Source: an uncultured Campylobacter sp.
GTDB lineage: Bacteria > Campylobacterota > Campylobacteria > Campylobacterales > Campylobacteraceae
Direction: 5' to 3'
Length of the DNA stretch: 48,353 nt
Assembly (NCBI RefSeq): GCF_938030785.1
Contig: NZ_CALHIK010000031.1
Span: 1-48,353 of the forward strand
This document shows positions 30,954-39,573 of this stretch, in pieces. The first letter of the stretch is position 1, and every line of letters starts with the position of its first letter. The notes below the pieces were generated by a model. It was given only the letters and a program-made list of their open reading frames with translations, had not been told where the DNA came from and searched no databases. Position numbers and translations under genes: made by a program.

Positions 30954-30959
30954 ATTCTA
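30954..30959 (-). promoter_or_regulatory. Predicted -10 box for the regulator/kinase pair
   Basis: On the - strand reads TAGAAT within ATGTTAGAATCGCC, 31 bases before the regulator ATG; AAGGAAA precedes the ATG. Confidence 0.4.
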
Positions 30960-30999
30960 ACATATTTTAAGCAAAATTTCAAGTTTTTTTAAAGAAATT

Positions 31000-31317
31000 T
31001 TAAAATTTTATCTCGATTTCTGCGCCGACGTTTGCGTCTTGTAAAATTTCGGGTTTTAAAATTTTCATATAAAAATAATTCATAGAGCGAAATTTTGAGT
31101 GAAACTCCTGCGCGAAGTATCTTAGCGCGTCCTCTACGAGGCGAAATTTTTTCTCGCGAAGCTCCGCTTTGATATATTCGCAAACCCGCGCGTAGTCGAT
31201 AAATTCCTTCGCTCCGAACTTCGCCCATACCCACACGCGCTGTTCGCGCTTGCGCTCAAAATCTAACGTCCCAATTATCGCGCCGAATTCCAGCTTTTCG
31301 ATTAAAATTTTAATCAT
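31000..31317 (-). CDS. Dihydroneopterin aldolase-like protein (FolB-like)
   Basis: 105 residues. IKILIEKLEFGAIIGTLDFER at the start and FIDYARVCEYIK then FRLVEDALRYFAQ follow the FolB pattern (IxIxxLxxxxxxGxxxxER, DY..v...v ... lvE.la). Members make 6-hydroxymethyl-dihydropterin for folate. The sequence is diverged and the usual catalytic Lys region is not clear, so activity is uncertain. It overlaps plsY by 4 bases, an arrangement seen in other Campylobacterota. Confidence 0.7.
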   Translation of the reverse strand: MIKILIEKLEFGAIIGTLDFERKREQRVWVWAKFGAKEFIDYARVCEYIKAELREKKFRLVEDALRYFAQEFHSKFRSMNYFYMKILKPEILQDANVGAEIEIKF

Positions 31318-31970
31318 ACTACGCGCTTTTCCTCGCCCTTAAGCAATCTTGCGATATTCGGCGCGTGTTTGTAAAATACGATGAAAACTATCAGAAAGAT
31401 CGGCGCGTGGGTATTGATGCCCGGCATCTGTGGATGGATCACGTAACTTGCGATAACTAGAGCGAGCGCTGCTGCAAGCGATGCTACGGATGAAATTTTA
31501 ACCGTCTTGCCGACTATAAACCAAACTGCAAGCGCGATAATGAGCTCGATAGGGATAAAGCAGGCAAGCACGCCGGCTCCCGTCGCAATGCCCTTGCCGC
31601 CGTTAAATTTCAGATACGGGCTGAAGCAATGCCCTACCACCGCAAAGACCGCCATACCCCACAGCACGTTTTGATCAAAGCCCAAGGCTCGCGCGATCAG
31701 TATCGGCAGGACGCCCTTTAGCGCGTCGCAAGCGACGGTGAGGATCGCGAGCTTTTTTGCTTTTTGCGGATCGCGAGTTTTTAAGACGCGAAGGACGTTG
31801 GTAGCGCCTATGGAGCCGCTGCCCTCGCTTTTGATATCCACGCCGCCGAGGTATTTGCCGATCAGCAGCCCAAAGGGGATCGCAGCGATCAGATACGCCG
31901 CGACGTAGCACCAAAAATTTGGCGCTGTAACGATGCTAAGTAAAAATTCTAAAATTCCCGATTTTTTCAT
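31314..31970 (-). CDS. plsY: Acyl-phosphate:glycerol-3-phosphate acyltransferase
   Basis: 218 residues, about five membrane helices. Motifs: IPFGLLIGKYLGGVDIKSEGSGSIGATNVLR (motif 1, GSGNxGATN-like), FNGGKGIATGAGVL (motif 2) and YKHAPNIARLLKGEEKR near the end (motif 3). It transfers acyl groups from the PlsX product to glycerol 3-phosphate in the inner membrane; plsX is at 37056-38054. It starts 9 bases after the herA-like gene. Confidence 0.93.
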   Translation of the reverse strand: MKKSGILEFLLSIVTAPNFWCYVAAYLIAAIPFGLLIGKYLGGVDIKSEGSGSIGATNVLRVLKTRDPQKAKKLAILTVACDALKGVLPILIARALGFDQNVLWGMAVFAVVGHCFSPYLKFNGGKGIATGAGVLACFIPIELIIALAVWFIVGKTVKISSVASLAAALALVIASYVIHPQMPGINTHAPIFLIVFIVFYKHAPNIARLLKGEEKRVV

Positions 31971-31979
31971 AAAATCCCT

Positions 31980-34271
31980 TTAACTCTTCCAAAGCAGTGA
32001 AATTTTCTCGTCGTAAATGTCCGTTTTCTTAGGCGCGATTTCCTTCGTTTCAAGCTTGATATTTTTTAGATCCAGGCTCTGTTTTAGCGCGTCCACTTCG
32101 CCCTCAAATTTTTGCGTAAGCACTTCCAGCTCCTCTTGCAGCGCGCTTAGGCTGTTTTGTGCATTTTTGGCTTCACTTCGTTCATTTAAAATTTTATGCG
32201 CGCTCTTTGCGCCGCTGATCGCTTTGGAGATGTTGCCGGCGCTGCGCGAGCGGCCTAAAAACGCTCCCAATATCGCTCCGCCTATGCTTAGCGCGGTATC
32301 TACGCCGCGGCTTAGCACGTCGCTTTTTTCCTTCTCATATTTTTCGCTAGCGCGCGAAATTTTATCCTCAAGGCGCGCCTTTTCCTTTTCAAATTTAGCC
32401 GCGATCTCGTCGGTTTTTGCCTCTAAAATTTCATTCGCCTTATCGCTTAGGCGCACAAAAAACTCCTCCCTACTCTCGCCCGGTTTTGAGAGCAGATCAA
32501 GCGCGCTAAAAAGTTCTAACTTTTCGTTGCGGTAGATCCACTCCTTAAAGCCTTTAAGCTGAGCGTTTAAATTTTTCGCTCCCGCGATAAAGCTAGGAAG
32601 CGCGCCGTAGCTGGAGCCCGTCTGCTCCTGTGCGCTTAAATTTGCGACCTCTCGCGTGCTCACCTCGCTCCAATCTATTTCGCCCCCGTCTGAAAGCGAA
32701 AGCAAAAAGGAGCGCTGCTGCGTAAAATCAACCCCCTTGTCGCAAAATCGCATCTTCGCGCTTGCATATAGATACGGGCTTAGCTCAAGGCTCGCGCCGT
32801 AGCTATAAAGCTGCGAAATTTCAGCAGAAACTACGGGTTTGGCGGAGCCGGCGGATTTGACGCCTTGCGCGGCGCCCGGCACGGATGAAATTTCAGCCTT
32901 TTTGTCTTTCATTAAATTTGAAATTTGCTCGTTGCTTAAAGGGCCCTTTAAATAGCTTAGCGCAAAGCGCGTCTCGATCACTCGCAGCACGTCCTCATTG
33001 ATGTTTTTTACCAAAAAATTTCGCTTTTTGAGATTTGAAATTTTCTCCATCAGCACGCTTTTGTCGATCGGATTTGAGCCGATGCCGCTTAGACCGCTGA
33101 TGACGCGCTCCTTATCCTGCGCGGTCTGCAAGCGCCCGATAAACCACGTACCGATATTACTAAGTCCCTTATAATCGAGATCGACCGGGTTTTGCGTTGA
33201 TAATACGCAGCCAAGTCCGAATGCGCGAGCCTGCTTTAGCAGCGTAAGCATCGGAGTTTTGCTCGGCGGATTGCCGTTTGGCGGGAAGAAGCCGTAAATT
33301 TCATCCATATAAAGCACGGCGCGCAAGGAACTCGTACCGCTGGTGGTGCGCATCCATTTGATCATCTCGCCCAAAAGCAGCGTGACGAAAAACATCCTCT
33401 CATCGTCGTTTAGATGCGCGATGGAAAATATATTCGCCCTCGCCCTGCCGTTTTCATCAAAGAGCATCTTGGCGATATTTAGCCGCTCACCCTCGCACCA
33501 AAGCTTAAAGCTCGGACTTGCGATGAGCGCGTTAATCTTCATCGCAAGCGCCATTCGCTTATCGCTCGGAAAAAAAGTATTAACGTCGAAAACGCCGATT
33601 TTATCGAATGGCGGGTTGCCGATCTGCGCGATGAGATCCACCACGCTCACCCCCTCGCCTTTGTTAAAATGGTAGGACAGAATTTGGCTGATCAGTAAAA
33701 ATTCCGGCGAGCTGAGATTATCACTGCTAATCCCTGCGAGGCTTAGCACGCTAGTGGCGATACCGCCGATGTAATTATTCAGATCCTCTTCGTTTAAGCC
33801 TTTCGGCGCTTCAAAGTCGCTTAGTAGGCTGATGCCAAGCCCTGCGCTTGATTTGGGCGTATAAATTCTAAAATCGGCGCTGTTTTTCAAAAGCTCCACC
33901 CGCGCCAGATCTTGATACGAGCCCTCGATCCCCTCGCGCCAGGTATTTGCGGTCTGCTCGGCGAACTCGCGCACGCTAAGGCCTTTGTTTTGCGCCTCGG
34001 CCTCGTCGATATAGGGCTCAAAATCCTCGGCCCTCATCTGCGGGAAAGTAAGAGCTAAATTCGTTAAATCGCCCTTTGGATCGATGATGATGGATGGGAT
34101 ATTATCGATCGCGGCTTCCTCTAATAGCGTGATGCCAAGTCCCGTCTTGCCGCTACCGGTCATTCCTATGATAAGCGCATGAGTCGTCAGATCCTTGTTT
34201 TTATACAAAAACGGCTCGCTGTTTTCGAGCCCCAGATAAAAAAGCTTTAAATTTTCTTGTAAGCTCTTCAC
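31980..34271 (-). CDS. HerA-like / DUF853 ATPase
   Basis: 763 residues. Walker A GMTGSGKTGLG near residue 40, IIDPKGDLTNLAL, Walker B-like LYMDEIYGFFPP, arginine-finger region ISGLSGIG, then a C-terminal coiled coil (about 600-680) with a Gly-rich segment GGAILGAFLGRS. This is the HerA/FtsK-like group including YjgR (DUF853), whose cellular role is unclear. Start is GTG at 34271 with AAGGA upstream and a TATAAT on the - strand. First gene of a unit with plsY and the folB-like gene. Confidence 0.85.
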   Translation of the reverse strand: MKSLQENLKLFYLGLENSEPFLYKNKDLTTHALIIGMTGSGKTGLGITLLEEAAIDNIPSIIIDPKGDLTNLALTFPQMRAEDFEPYIDEAEAQNKGLSVREFAEQTANTWREGIEGSYQDLARVELLKNSADFRIYTPKSSAGLGISLLSDFEAPKGLNEEDLNNYIGGIATSVLSLAGISSDNLSSPEFLLISQILSYHFNKGEGVSVVDLIAQIGNPPFDKIGVFDVNTFFPSDKRMALAMKINALIASPSFKLWCEGERLNIAKMLFDENGRARANIFSIAHLNDDERMFFVTLLLGEMIKWMRTTSGTSSLRAVLYMDEIYGFFPPNGNPPSKTPMLTLLKQARAFGLGCVLSTQNPVDLDYKGLSNIGTWFIGRLQTAQDKERVISGLSGIGSNPIDKSVLMEKISNLKKRNFLVKNINEDVLRVIETRFALSYLKGPLSNEQISNLMKDKKAEISSVPGAAQGVKSAGSAKPVVSAEISQLYSYGASLELSPYLYASAKMRFCDKGVDFTQQRSFLLSLSDGGEIDWSEVSTREVANLSAQEQTGSSYGALPSFIAGAKNLNAQLKGFKEWIYRNEKLELFSALDLLSKPGESREEFFVRLSDKANEILEAKTDEIAAKFEKEKARLEDKISRASEKYEKEKSDVLSRGVDTALSIGGAILGAFLGRSRSAGNISKAISGAKSAHKILNERSEAKNAQNSLSALQEELEVLTQKFEGEVDALKQSLDLKNIKLETKEIAPKKTDIYDEKISLLWKS

Positions 34272-34301
34272 GTAAATTCCTTAAATTTTAGATCGGGCGC
34301 C

Positions 34302-34307
34302 ATTATA
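34302..34307 (-). promoter_or_regulatory. Predicted -10 box for the herA-like operon
   Basis: Reads TATAAT on the - strand (GATATAATGG), 30 bases before the GTG start. It is about 30 bases from the + strand -10 below, so the two divergent promoters overlap. Confidence 0.6.
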
Positions 34308-34335
34308 TCATTTAAATTTTTAAATTTAAATTTGC

Positions 34336-34341
34336 TACAAT
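34336..34341 (+). promoter_or_regulatory. Predicted -10 box for the MTHFR-like gene
   Basis: TACAAT in TTTGCTACAATGCG. It overlaps the ATG at 34340, which therefore cannot be the start; this supports the GTG at 34367. Confidence 0.5.
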
Positions 34342-34366
34342 GCGTGCCAAATCAGGAGAAATACAG

Positions 34367-35272
34367 GTGTTAAAAGAAAAAATCAAAAACAAAAAGAGCG
34401 GAATTTTGCTCTACGGCATAGTTCCGCCCAAAATCAGCTCCACCCCGGAGGATCTCGCGCGTCTTAGCGAGCTACGCTCGCAGCGCATCAACGGCTGCGA
34501 ATGCGACGGCATCATCATCTACGATCTACAAGACGAAAGCGCCCGCACACAGCAAAAGCGCACGTTTGAATTCTCCCACACGATCGATCCGGCACTTTAT
34601 TACGAGCAGTATCTGCGCACCGATAAAGAGGCGATCATCTACCGCGCCGTAGGAAAATACGACGAGGAGGAATTTCGCAAAATTTTAAAACACAAGGCGA
34701 GCGAGCTCGGCGTTTTCGTGGGAGCAAGCTCAAAAGACGAAGAGTGCAAGCTACACTTAAGCCGTGCCTATGAGATAAAAAACGAAGCGGCGCCGCATCT
34801 TTGCGTAGGCGGTATCTGCATACCCGAGCGCCACGAAAAAAACCGCGACGAACACCTCAAAGTCGCGGAGAAAACGGCGAGCGGTTGCGAGTTTTTTATC
34901 ACTCAGGCGGTTTACAACGTGCAAAACGCTAAAAATTTCATCGACGATTACGCTGCTTTGGAGTGTGAGAAAGTGCCTATAATCTTTACTTTCACGCCGT
35001 GCGGCAGCCTCAAGACGCTTGAGTTTATGAAGTGGCTAGGCATCTCGATACCGGAGTTTTTGCAGCAGCGGCTGATAAACAGCGTCGATATCTTGCAAAG
35101 CTCGGTGGCGCTGTGCGTGGAGATGTTTGAGTTCATCTACCGATACGCCCTGGAAAAAGGGGTGAGCGTGGGCGCGAACGTGGAGAGCGTAAGCACCCGC
35201 CGCGTCGAGATAGAGGCGGCGCTCGCCATGCTAAAAGAGATCAAAGGCATCATCGAAAAGTACGAAATTTAA
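34367..35272 (+). CDS. Methylenetetrahydrofolate reductase-like protein
   Basis: 301 residues from GTG 34367, chosen because CAGGAG lies 8 bases upstream and because the earlier ATG (34340) falls in the -10 box. TIM-barrel features of the MetF/MTHFR superfamily: YGIVPPKIS near the N-terminus, GIIIYDLQDESAR, GGICIPERHE, EFFITQAVYNVQNAKNFIDDY and IIFTFTPCG. The FAD/folate residues of genuine MetF are only partly recognisable, so this is a MetF relative, not certainly MetF. No metE or metH is adjacent. Confidence 0.7.
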   Translation: MLKEKIKNKKSGILLYGIVPPKISSTPEDLARLSELRSQRINGCECDGIIIYDLQDESARTQQKRTFEFSHTIDPALYYEQYLRTDKEAIIYRAVGKYDEEEFRKILKHKASELGVFVGASSKDEECKLHLSRAYEIKNEAAPHLCVGGICIPERHEKNRDEHLKVAEKTASGCEFFITQAVYNVQNAKNFIDDYAALECEKVPIIFTFTPCGSLKTLEFMKWLGISIPEFLQQRLINSVDILQSSVALCVEMFEFIYRYALEKGVSVGANVESVSTRRVEIEAALAMLKEIKGIIEKYEI

Positions 35273-35383
35273 AATTTTGTCTCTTTGAAATTTTAAAATT
35301 TCATCGCCGGGCGGCAAATTTTAAATGATTTTAGATCAAATTTTAAAAACTAAATCAAAATTTGATCCATATAAAATTTGGAT

Positions 35384-35914
35384 TTAAAATTTATACAAAA
35401 TCGCCGCGAAACACACTCTCGCGTTCGCCGTCCGCGATCTGCGAGTACGATAAATTCGTGCAAAAATCTTCGAGTACTAGCAGCGGCGATGAGCTTCTCC
35501 GCGCCGTTAAATCCAAAAATATCCGCAGCTCGCACAAAGTGCGCCGACTTTTGTTAGGGCTTGTAGCTTGACGCAATTGCGCCGCTCCGCTCACCGCCAT
35601 CCATGCCAAAATAGCAATCGCTTTTATTTTTAAAAACATATCGTAGCTAGGGGCGAGGATAAGCAAAAGTTGTAACTAAATCGGCATAAATAGGACACCC
35701 CCCTTACTTCTATAGCCATTACCTCTTTTATCGCCACGCGCGCAGATATTCGCCCAAATCCGCCGTAGTTAAATTTATAGGGCATGGGTAGCACCTGGAT
35801 GCTGCTTTTGGGTTTATAAAACCTACCTCTAAAAGCAGCTCCAGCGCCCAGGCTAACGCCGTTTTATTATCTTGCGCAGAAACTAACGCACAAAGCGGCA
35901 ATATGATTTTTCAT
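35384..35914 (-). pseudogene. Decayed MipA/OmpV-family outer-membrane protein
   Basis: On the - strand three frames together spell an OmpV-like protein. From ATG 35914 a frameshifted signal peptide KIILPLCALVSAQDNK is followed, in another frame, by NGVSLGAGAAFRGRFYK and SSIQVLPMPYKFNYGGFG (the family's SLGAG ... vlPlP..nY start). Later pieces read CYFGMDGGERSGAIASSYKP, HFVRAADIFGF, EKLIAAASTRRFLHEFI, SQIADGERESVF and finally ILYKF-stop, the terminal Phe typical of outer-membrane barrels. At least three frameshifts and in-frame stops separate the parts, and ~530 bases is short for a ~250-residue family. Clearly non-functional. No other gene is evident in 35273-36060. Confidence 0.7.
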
Positions 35915-36060
35915 CTTAATACGTATTTTAAAATTTTGAAATTTATGTGGGAACGGATATAAATTTGAAGTTAGTTTTGTAAGTCGGTTTAGAATTTTAA
36001 CTCTTAAGTCTCGCGAAATTTAATAGCGAGTAAATTTAGCAGGCTTCATTTTGCAAAGCG

Positions 36061-37059
36061 CTAATTAACGCTCTTGCCGCCGAATTTCAAAAGCGCACTG
36101 CCCCAGGTAAAGCCGCCGCCGAACGCATCAAGCAATATGAGCGAGCCATTTTTGAGCCTGCCGCTTTCGTAAGCGTCATTTATCGCCATCGGGATCGACG
36201 CTGAGCTTGTGTTGCCGTATTTGCCGATCGTAAGCACGCACTGCTCGTCGCTAAACTCCAGTCTCGCCTTGACCGCCTCGATAATGCGTAAATTTGCCTG
36301 GTGCGGGATAAAAAGATCGACCTGCTCGGGCGAAATTTTATTTTTCTCCAAAATCTCTACGACGTCGTTGCTGAGCGTCGGCACCGCGATTTTAAAGACC
36401 TCGCGCCCCGCCATCTGCATAAAGCCCAGCTTTTCGTCGATGATCTTCCTGCTAAGCGGATTGACGCTGCCAGGAGCCGGGGTAATGAGAAGATCGCCCT
36501 TACTGCCGTCGCTGGCGGTATGAATGTCGATGATTTCATTATCGTCGCGCGCCGCGATAACTGCAGCACCTGCGCCGTCGCCGAAGAGTATGCACGTAGC
36601 GCGGTCGCTCCAATCGACTATTGAGCTGAGTTTTTCCGTGCCGATTATCAGCACGTGTTTTTTGGCGCCGCTCTCGATGAGGGATTTTGCAAGCTCTAAA
36701 AGATAAATGAAGCCCGTACAGGCGGCATTTATATCAAATGCCGTAATACCGAAATTTAAGCCCAGTTTATCCGCGATGACGCACGCAGTCGAGGGCATGC
36801 AGAAATAATCGGGCGAGATCGTGGCGCAGATTATCGCATCGATCTCATTTTTTTGCAAGCCGCTACGCTCGATCGCAAGCGCTGCGGCCTTCATACCCAA
36901 ATCGCTAGTGGTCTCGCCCTTTGCGATGCGGCGCTCGCGAATTCCCGTACGCTTTACAATCCACTCGTCGTCGGTTTCGACCATTTTTTCAAGATCGAAA
37001 TTGGTTAGAATTTGACTCGGTACATATGCTGCGATCGAGATCATCGAGGCTTTTTTCAT
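36061..37059 (-). CDS. fabH: 3-oxoacyl-ACP synthase III
   Basis: 332 residues; starts fatty-acid synthesis by condensing acetyl-CoA with malonyl-ACP. Thiolase fold with the nucleophilic Cys in DINAACTGFIY, catalytic His in FIPHQANLRII and Asn in IGKYGNTSSASIP; N-terminal TGIRERR and C-terminal GGGFTWGSALLKF complete the family. Overlaps plsX by 4 bases (ATGA). Last gene of the ndk-yceD-rpmF-plsX-fabH block. Confidence 0.96.
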   Translation of the reverse strand: MKKASMISIAAYVPSQILTNFDLEKMVETDDEWIVKRTGIRERRIAKGETTSDLGMKAAALAIERSGLQKNEIDAIICATISPDYFCMPSTACVIADKLGLNFGITAFDINAACTGFIYLLELAKSLIESGAKKHVLIIGTEKLSSIVDWSDRATCILFGDGAGAAVIAARDDNEIIDIHTASDGSKGDLLITPAPGSVNPLSRKIIDEKLGFMQMAGREVFKIAVPTLSNDVVEILEKNKISPEQVDLFIPHQANLRIIEAVKARLEFSDEQCVLTIGKYGNTSSASIPMAINDAYESGRLKNGSLILLDAFGGGFTWGSALLKFGGKSVN

Positions 37060-38054
37060 TTTTGCTCGTTTGAAGAAATTTCGCTTTCTATCGCGGAGTT
37101 GATTTTGGAGTCTGCAAATTTAAGCGCTTGAAAGATCGCGTTTTTAACGGCTTTCGGAGTGCTTTTGCCGTGGCTTATAATGACGCATTCTTTGACGCCT
37201 AAAAGCGGCGCGCCGCCGTATTCGTCGTAGTCAGTGCTTTTTTTGATTATTTTAAAAACGCGCTTCATCAAGAGGGAGCCCGCAATAGCGATAGGGGATT
37301 TTTTCGTCTCGTTTTTGATGAGCTTGCCTATGGTGCTTGCGACGCCTTCGCTGGATTTTAGCATAATGTTGCCGATGAATCCGTCGCATACGACCACATC
37401 TACCGAGCCGTCAAAAATTTGATTGCCTTCGACGTTGCCGATAAAATTTTTCATATTCTTAAGCATCTGAAAGGTTTCTTTCGTTACCTCGTTGCCTTTA
37501 CTATCCTCCTCGCCGTTGGATAGTAAACCTATGCGAGGCGCGCGCAATCCCATTATCTCTTTGGCGTATGCTTCGCCCATAATCGCGAATTGAAACAAAT
37601 TCTCGGGCTTACAATCCACATAAGCGCCTACATCCAGCACGAGCGTGCGTCCGCCTATGGAATTTGGCATCAGCGTAGCGATTGCGGGGCGCAAAATGCC
37701 CTTTAGTCTGCCTATGCGAAGCGTAGCAAGACTCATCGTAGCGCCGCTGTGTCCTGCGGATACCACGGCTTTGCAAGTGCCGCTTTTTACCAGATCGACC
37801 GCCTTAAAGATGCTGCTTTCTTTGCGCTTAAGCGCGTCCGTAGCACCCTCTTTCATCTCAAAGACTTCGCTTGCAGCTACGTAAGTGATATACTTCTCAA
37901 ACCCATAACCTTGCGGGATAAAAGGCTTAATGCTAGCTTCATCGCCTACCAAAAATGCATTAAATTTACGCTCTCGCAGCGCATCTACGACTCCGTTTAT
38001 TATCGGCTCGCAGCCGAAATCACCGCCCATCGCGTCTATAGCAACGGAAATCAT
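37056..38054 (-). CDS. plsX: Phosphate acyltransferase
   Basis: 332 residues; makes acyl-phosphate from acyl-ACP for PlsY. N-terminal SVAIDAMGGDFG, VSAGHSGATMSLAT, RPAIATLMPN, SNGEEDSKGNE, VCDGFIGNIMLKSSEG and YGGAPLLGVKECVIISHG are family hallmarks. It sits between rpmF (4 bases upstream) and fabH, the classic rpmF-plsX-fabH order. Confidence 0.96.
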   Translation of the reverse strand: MISVAIDAMGGDFGCEPIINGVVDALRERKFNAFLVGDEASIKPFIPQGYGFEKYITYVAASEVFEMKEGATDALKRKESSIFKAVDLVKSGTCKAVVSAGHSGATMSLATLRIGRLKGILRPAIATLMPNSIGGRTLVLDVGAYVDCKPENLFQFAIMGEAYAKEIMGLRAPRIGLLSNGEEDSKGNEVTKETFQMLKNMKNFIGNVEGNQIFDGSVDVVVCDGFIGNIMLKSSEGVASTIGKLIKNETKKSPIAIAGSLLMKRVFKIIKKSTDYDEYGGAPLLGVKECVIISHGKSTPKAVKNAIFQALKFADSKINSAIESEISSNEQK

Positions 38055-38058
38055 CGGA

Positions 38059-38205
38059 TTAATATTCGCCCGTAGTTTTGTTTATTCTATGCGGAATTTT
38101 CCAGCTTCCGTCTTTATCTTTGACGGGAATCGGAAGGGTCACTTTGTAGTGAGTGCGTCTTTTCGCCGCACGAGTTTTACTAACTCTTCGCTTTGGAACT
38201 GCCAT
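38059..38205 (-). CDS. rpmF: 50S ribosomal protein L32
   Basis: 48 residues, MAVPKRRVSKTRAAKRRTHY and on to TTGEY-stop. MAVPKRRVSKTR is the L32 N-terminus. The CxxC zinc motifs of many L32 proteins are absent, as in zinc-free forms. GGAG precedes the ATG at 38205. It is too short for routine length cut-offs but unmistakable, and it lies in its conserved place between yceD and plsX. Confidence 0.95.
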   Translation of the reverse strand: MAVPKRRVSKTRAAKRRTHYKVTLPIPVKDKDGSWKIPHRINKTTGEY

Positions 38206-38223
38206 TTTTTCTCCTTTATAAAT

Positions 38224-38577
38224 TTAATTCTTGCATTCTTCGCAATAAAAATAGTCGCTTTTAAAAGCTTCCGTTTCGCTTCTTAAAATTTCATCCACAT
38301 CAACTTCGGCGCCGAAAAACTCCATAACGTCCAAGCTCTCGTGTCTTTCGTCGTTAAAAACACCTTCGCTTAAAAGCAAATTTACGCTCTCGCTCACATC
38401 AAGATCAAATTCTTTGCCGCAGCGATCGCAAATGTATGGAATTTTACCCTTAATTTCGCCTCTGCACTCGATAAACTTAGAGTCTTTTCGTTTTAAATTT
38501 CCGCTAAACTTAAGTCCGTCTCGGAAAATTTCAAACGGCACGGGCGCGGCGGAAATTTTAGCAAAAGCGATTTTCAC
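38224..38577 (-). CDS. yceD: YceD/DUF177 family protein
   Basis: 117 residues. DUF177 layout with GEIKGKIPYICDRCGKEFDL in the middle and a C-terminal YFYCEECKN; CDRC and CEEC form a likely zinc site. The family is linked to 23S rRNA accumulation or large-subunit assembly, consistent with its conserved place just before rpmF. It begins 9 bases after ndk. Confidence 0.88.
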   Translation of the reverse strand: MKIAFAKISAAPVPFEIFRDGLKFSGNLKRKDSKFIECRGEIKGKIPYICDRCGKEFDLDVSESVNLLLSEGVFNDERHESLDVMEFFGAEVDVDEILRSETEAFKSDYFYCEECKN

Positions 38578-38586
38578 GCGACACTC

Positions 38587-39000
38587 TTAGCAAATTTCTC
38601 TTTTCGCAAAGAAAAATGCGATTTCAGTTTTTGCGTTTTCTAGGCTATCACTGCCGTGAACGGCGTTAGCGTCGATGCTGTCCGCAAAGTCCGCTCTGAT
38701 AGTGCCTTTATCCGCTTTTTTCGGATCGGTAGCGCCCATTAGAGCGCGATTTTTAGCTACCGCATCATCGCCTTCAAGCACCATTACGACCACCGGGCCG
38801 CTAGTCATAAACTCAATCAGATCCTTATAAAAAGGGCGGTCTTTGTGAATTTCATAAAATTTACCTGCATCTTCGGCGCTTAGGCATAATTTTTTAGCCG
38901 CCGCGATTCTTAGTCCGTGGCTTTCAAAACGATCGATAATTTTGCCGATAACGCCCTTTTTAACGGCATCAGGCTTAATAATAGAAAGCGTTTGCTGCAT
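38587..39000 (-). CDS. ndk: Nucleoside diphosphate kinase
   Basis: 137 residues; balances NTP pools. TLSIIKPDAVKKGVIGKI at the start, the RPFYKDL segment, GPVVVMVLEG, ATDPKKADKGTIRADF, and the phospho-histidine in NAVHGSDSLENA. Full length. First gene of the block, with a TACAAT -10 upstream. Confidence 0.96.
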   Translation of the reverse strand: MQQTLSIIKPDAVKKGVIGKIIDRFESHGLRIAAAKKLCLSAEDAGKFYEIHKDRPFYKDLIEFMTSGPVVVMVLEGDDAVAKNRALMGATDPKKADKGTIRADFADSIDANAVHGSDSLENAKTEIAFFFAKREIC

Positions 39001-39025
39001 ATAATCTCCTTAAAGTGAAAGGCGG

Positions 39026-39031
39026 ATTGTA
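39026..39031 (-). promoter_or_regulatory. Predicted -10 box for the ndk operon
   Basis: Reads TACAAT on the - strand (TCGATACAATCCGCC), 26 bases before the ndk ATG. Confidence 0.5.
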
Positions 39032-39107
39032 TCGAAAAATAGGTTAAAATTTATTTAAGGATTGAATGAATTAAAATTCCGCGCATTTGATCGCGGAATT
39101 TTATCTG

Positions 39108-39392
39108 CTAAGCAAATACCGGGGTATCTCCGCTGCGTAGATCCGCACCTATGGAATCTCTGCTAGGTTGGCCAGCTACGATATCGCTCCAGACGATACA
39201 ACCGTCGGTCGGACAGGCGCTAGCGCAAGCCGGCTCGTCGTTATAGCCCACGCACTCGACGCATTTATCCGCGTATACGTAGTAGCTATCCTCGCCGCTT
39301 GGGTTATCGCTATCGTCCACGATCGCATTTACCGGGCACTCGTCAATGCATGAGCCACAGCTTATGCAAATATCGGTAATTTTTACAGCCAT
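39108..39392 (-). CDS. fdxA: 2[4Fe-4S] ferredoxin FdxA
   Basis: 94 residues from ATG 39392, which follows AAAGGAG; the frame extends upstream to 39473 but only through AT-rich intergenic DNA. Cluster motifs CISCGSCIDECPV and CVECVGYNDEPACASACP. In C. jejuni the fdxA ferredoxin lies divergent from ahpC and responds to iron; the same arrangement is seen here. A long C-terminal tail (DIVAGQPSRDS...) is unlike the shorter ferredoxin at 28669. Confidence 0.88.
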   Translation of the reverse strand: MAVKITDICISCGSCIDECPVNAIVDDSDNPSGEDSYYVYADKCVECVGYNDEPACASACPTDGCIVWSDIVAGQPSRDSIGADLRSGDTPVFA

Positions 39393-39532
39393 TATTTCTC
39401 CTTTATCAAAAAATGCGGAGTAATGATAACATACTAAATTTAAAAAATGATAAAATTTAATATTATCGAACAAATAAATTTTATTATATAGAAATTTTCA
39501 TCAAATTTCAGCAAATATAAAGTTTTAAAATG

Positions 39533-39538
39533 TATAAT
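39533..39538 (+). promoter_or_regulatory. Predicted -10 box for ahpC
   Basis: TATAAT in AAATGTATAATCGCC, 35 bases before the ahpC start. The 180-base AT-rich gap between fdxA and ahpC also holds GATAATG/GATAACA-like words around 39421-39432 that could be Fur or PerR sites; I could not confirm any. Confidence 0.6.
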
Positions 39539-39573
39539 CGCCATCATAAATTTTATTAACAAGGAGAAATAAC

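Noticed and set aside
35391..35666. 91-residue - strand frame as a small secreted protein
   Set aside because: Its start looks signal-like, but its end (DGERESVF) and neighbours in other frames belong to the decayed OmpV-type gene.
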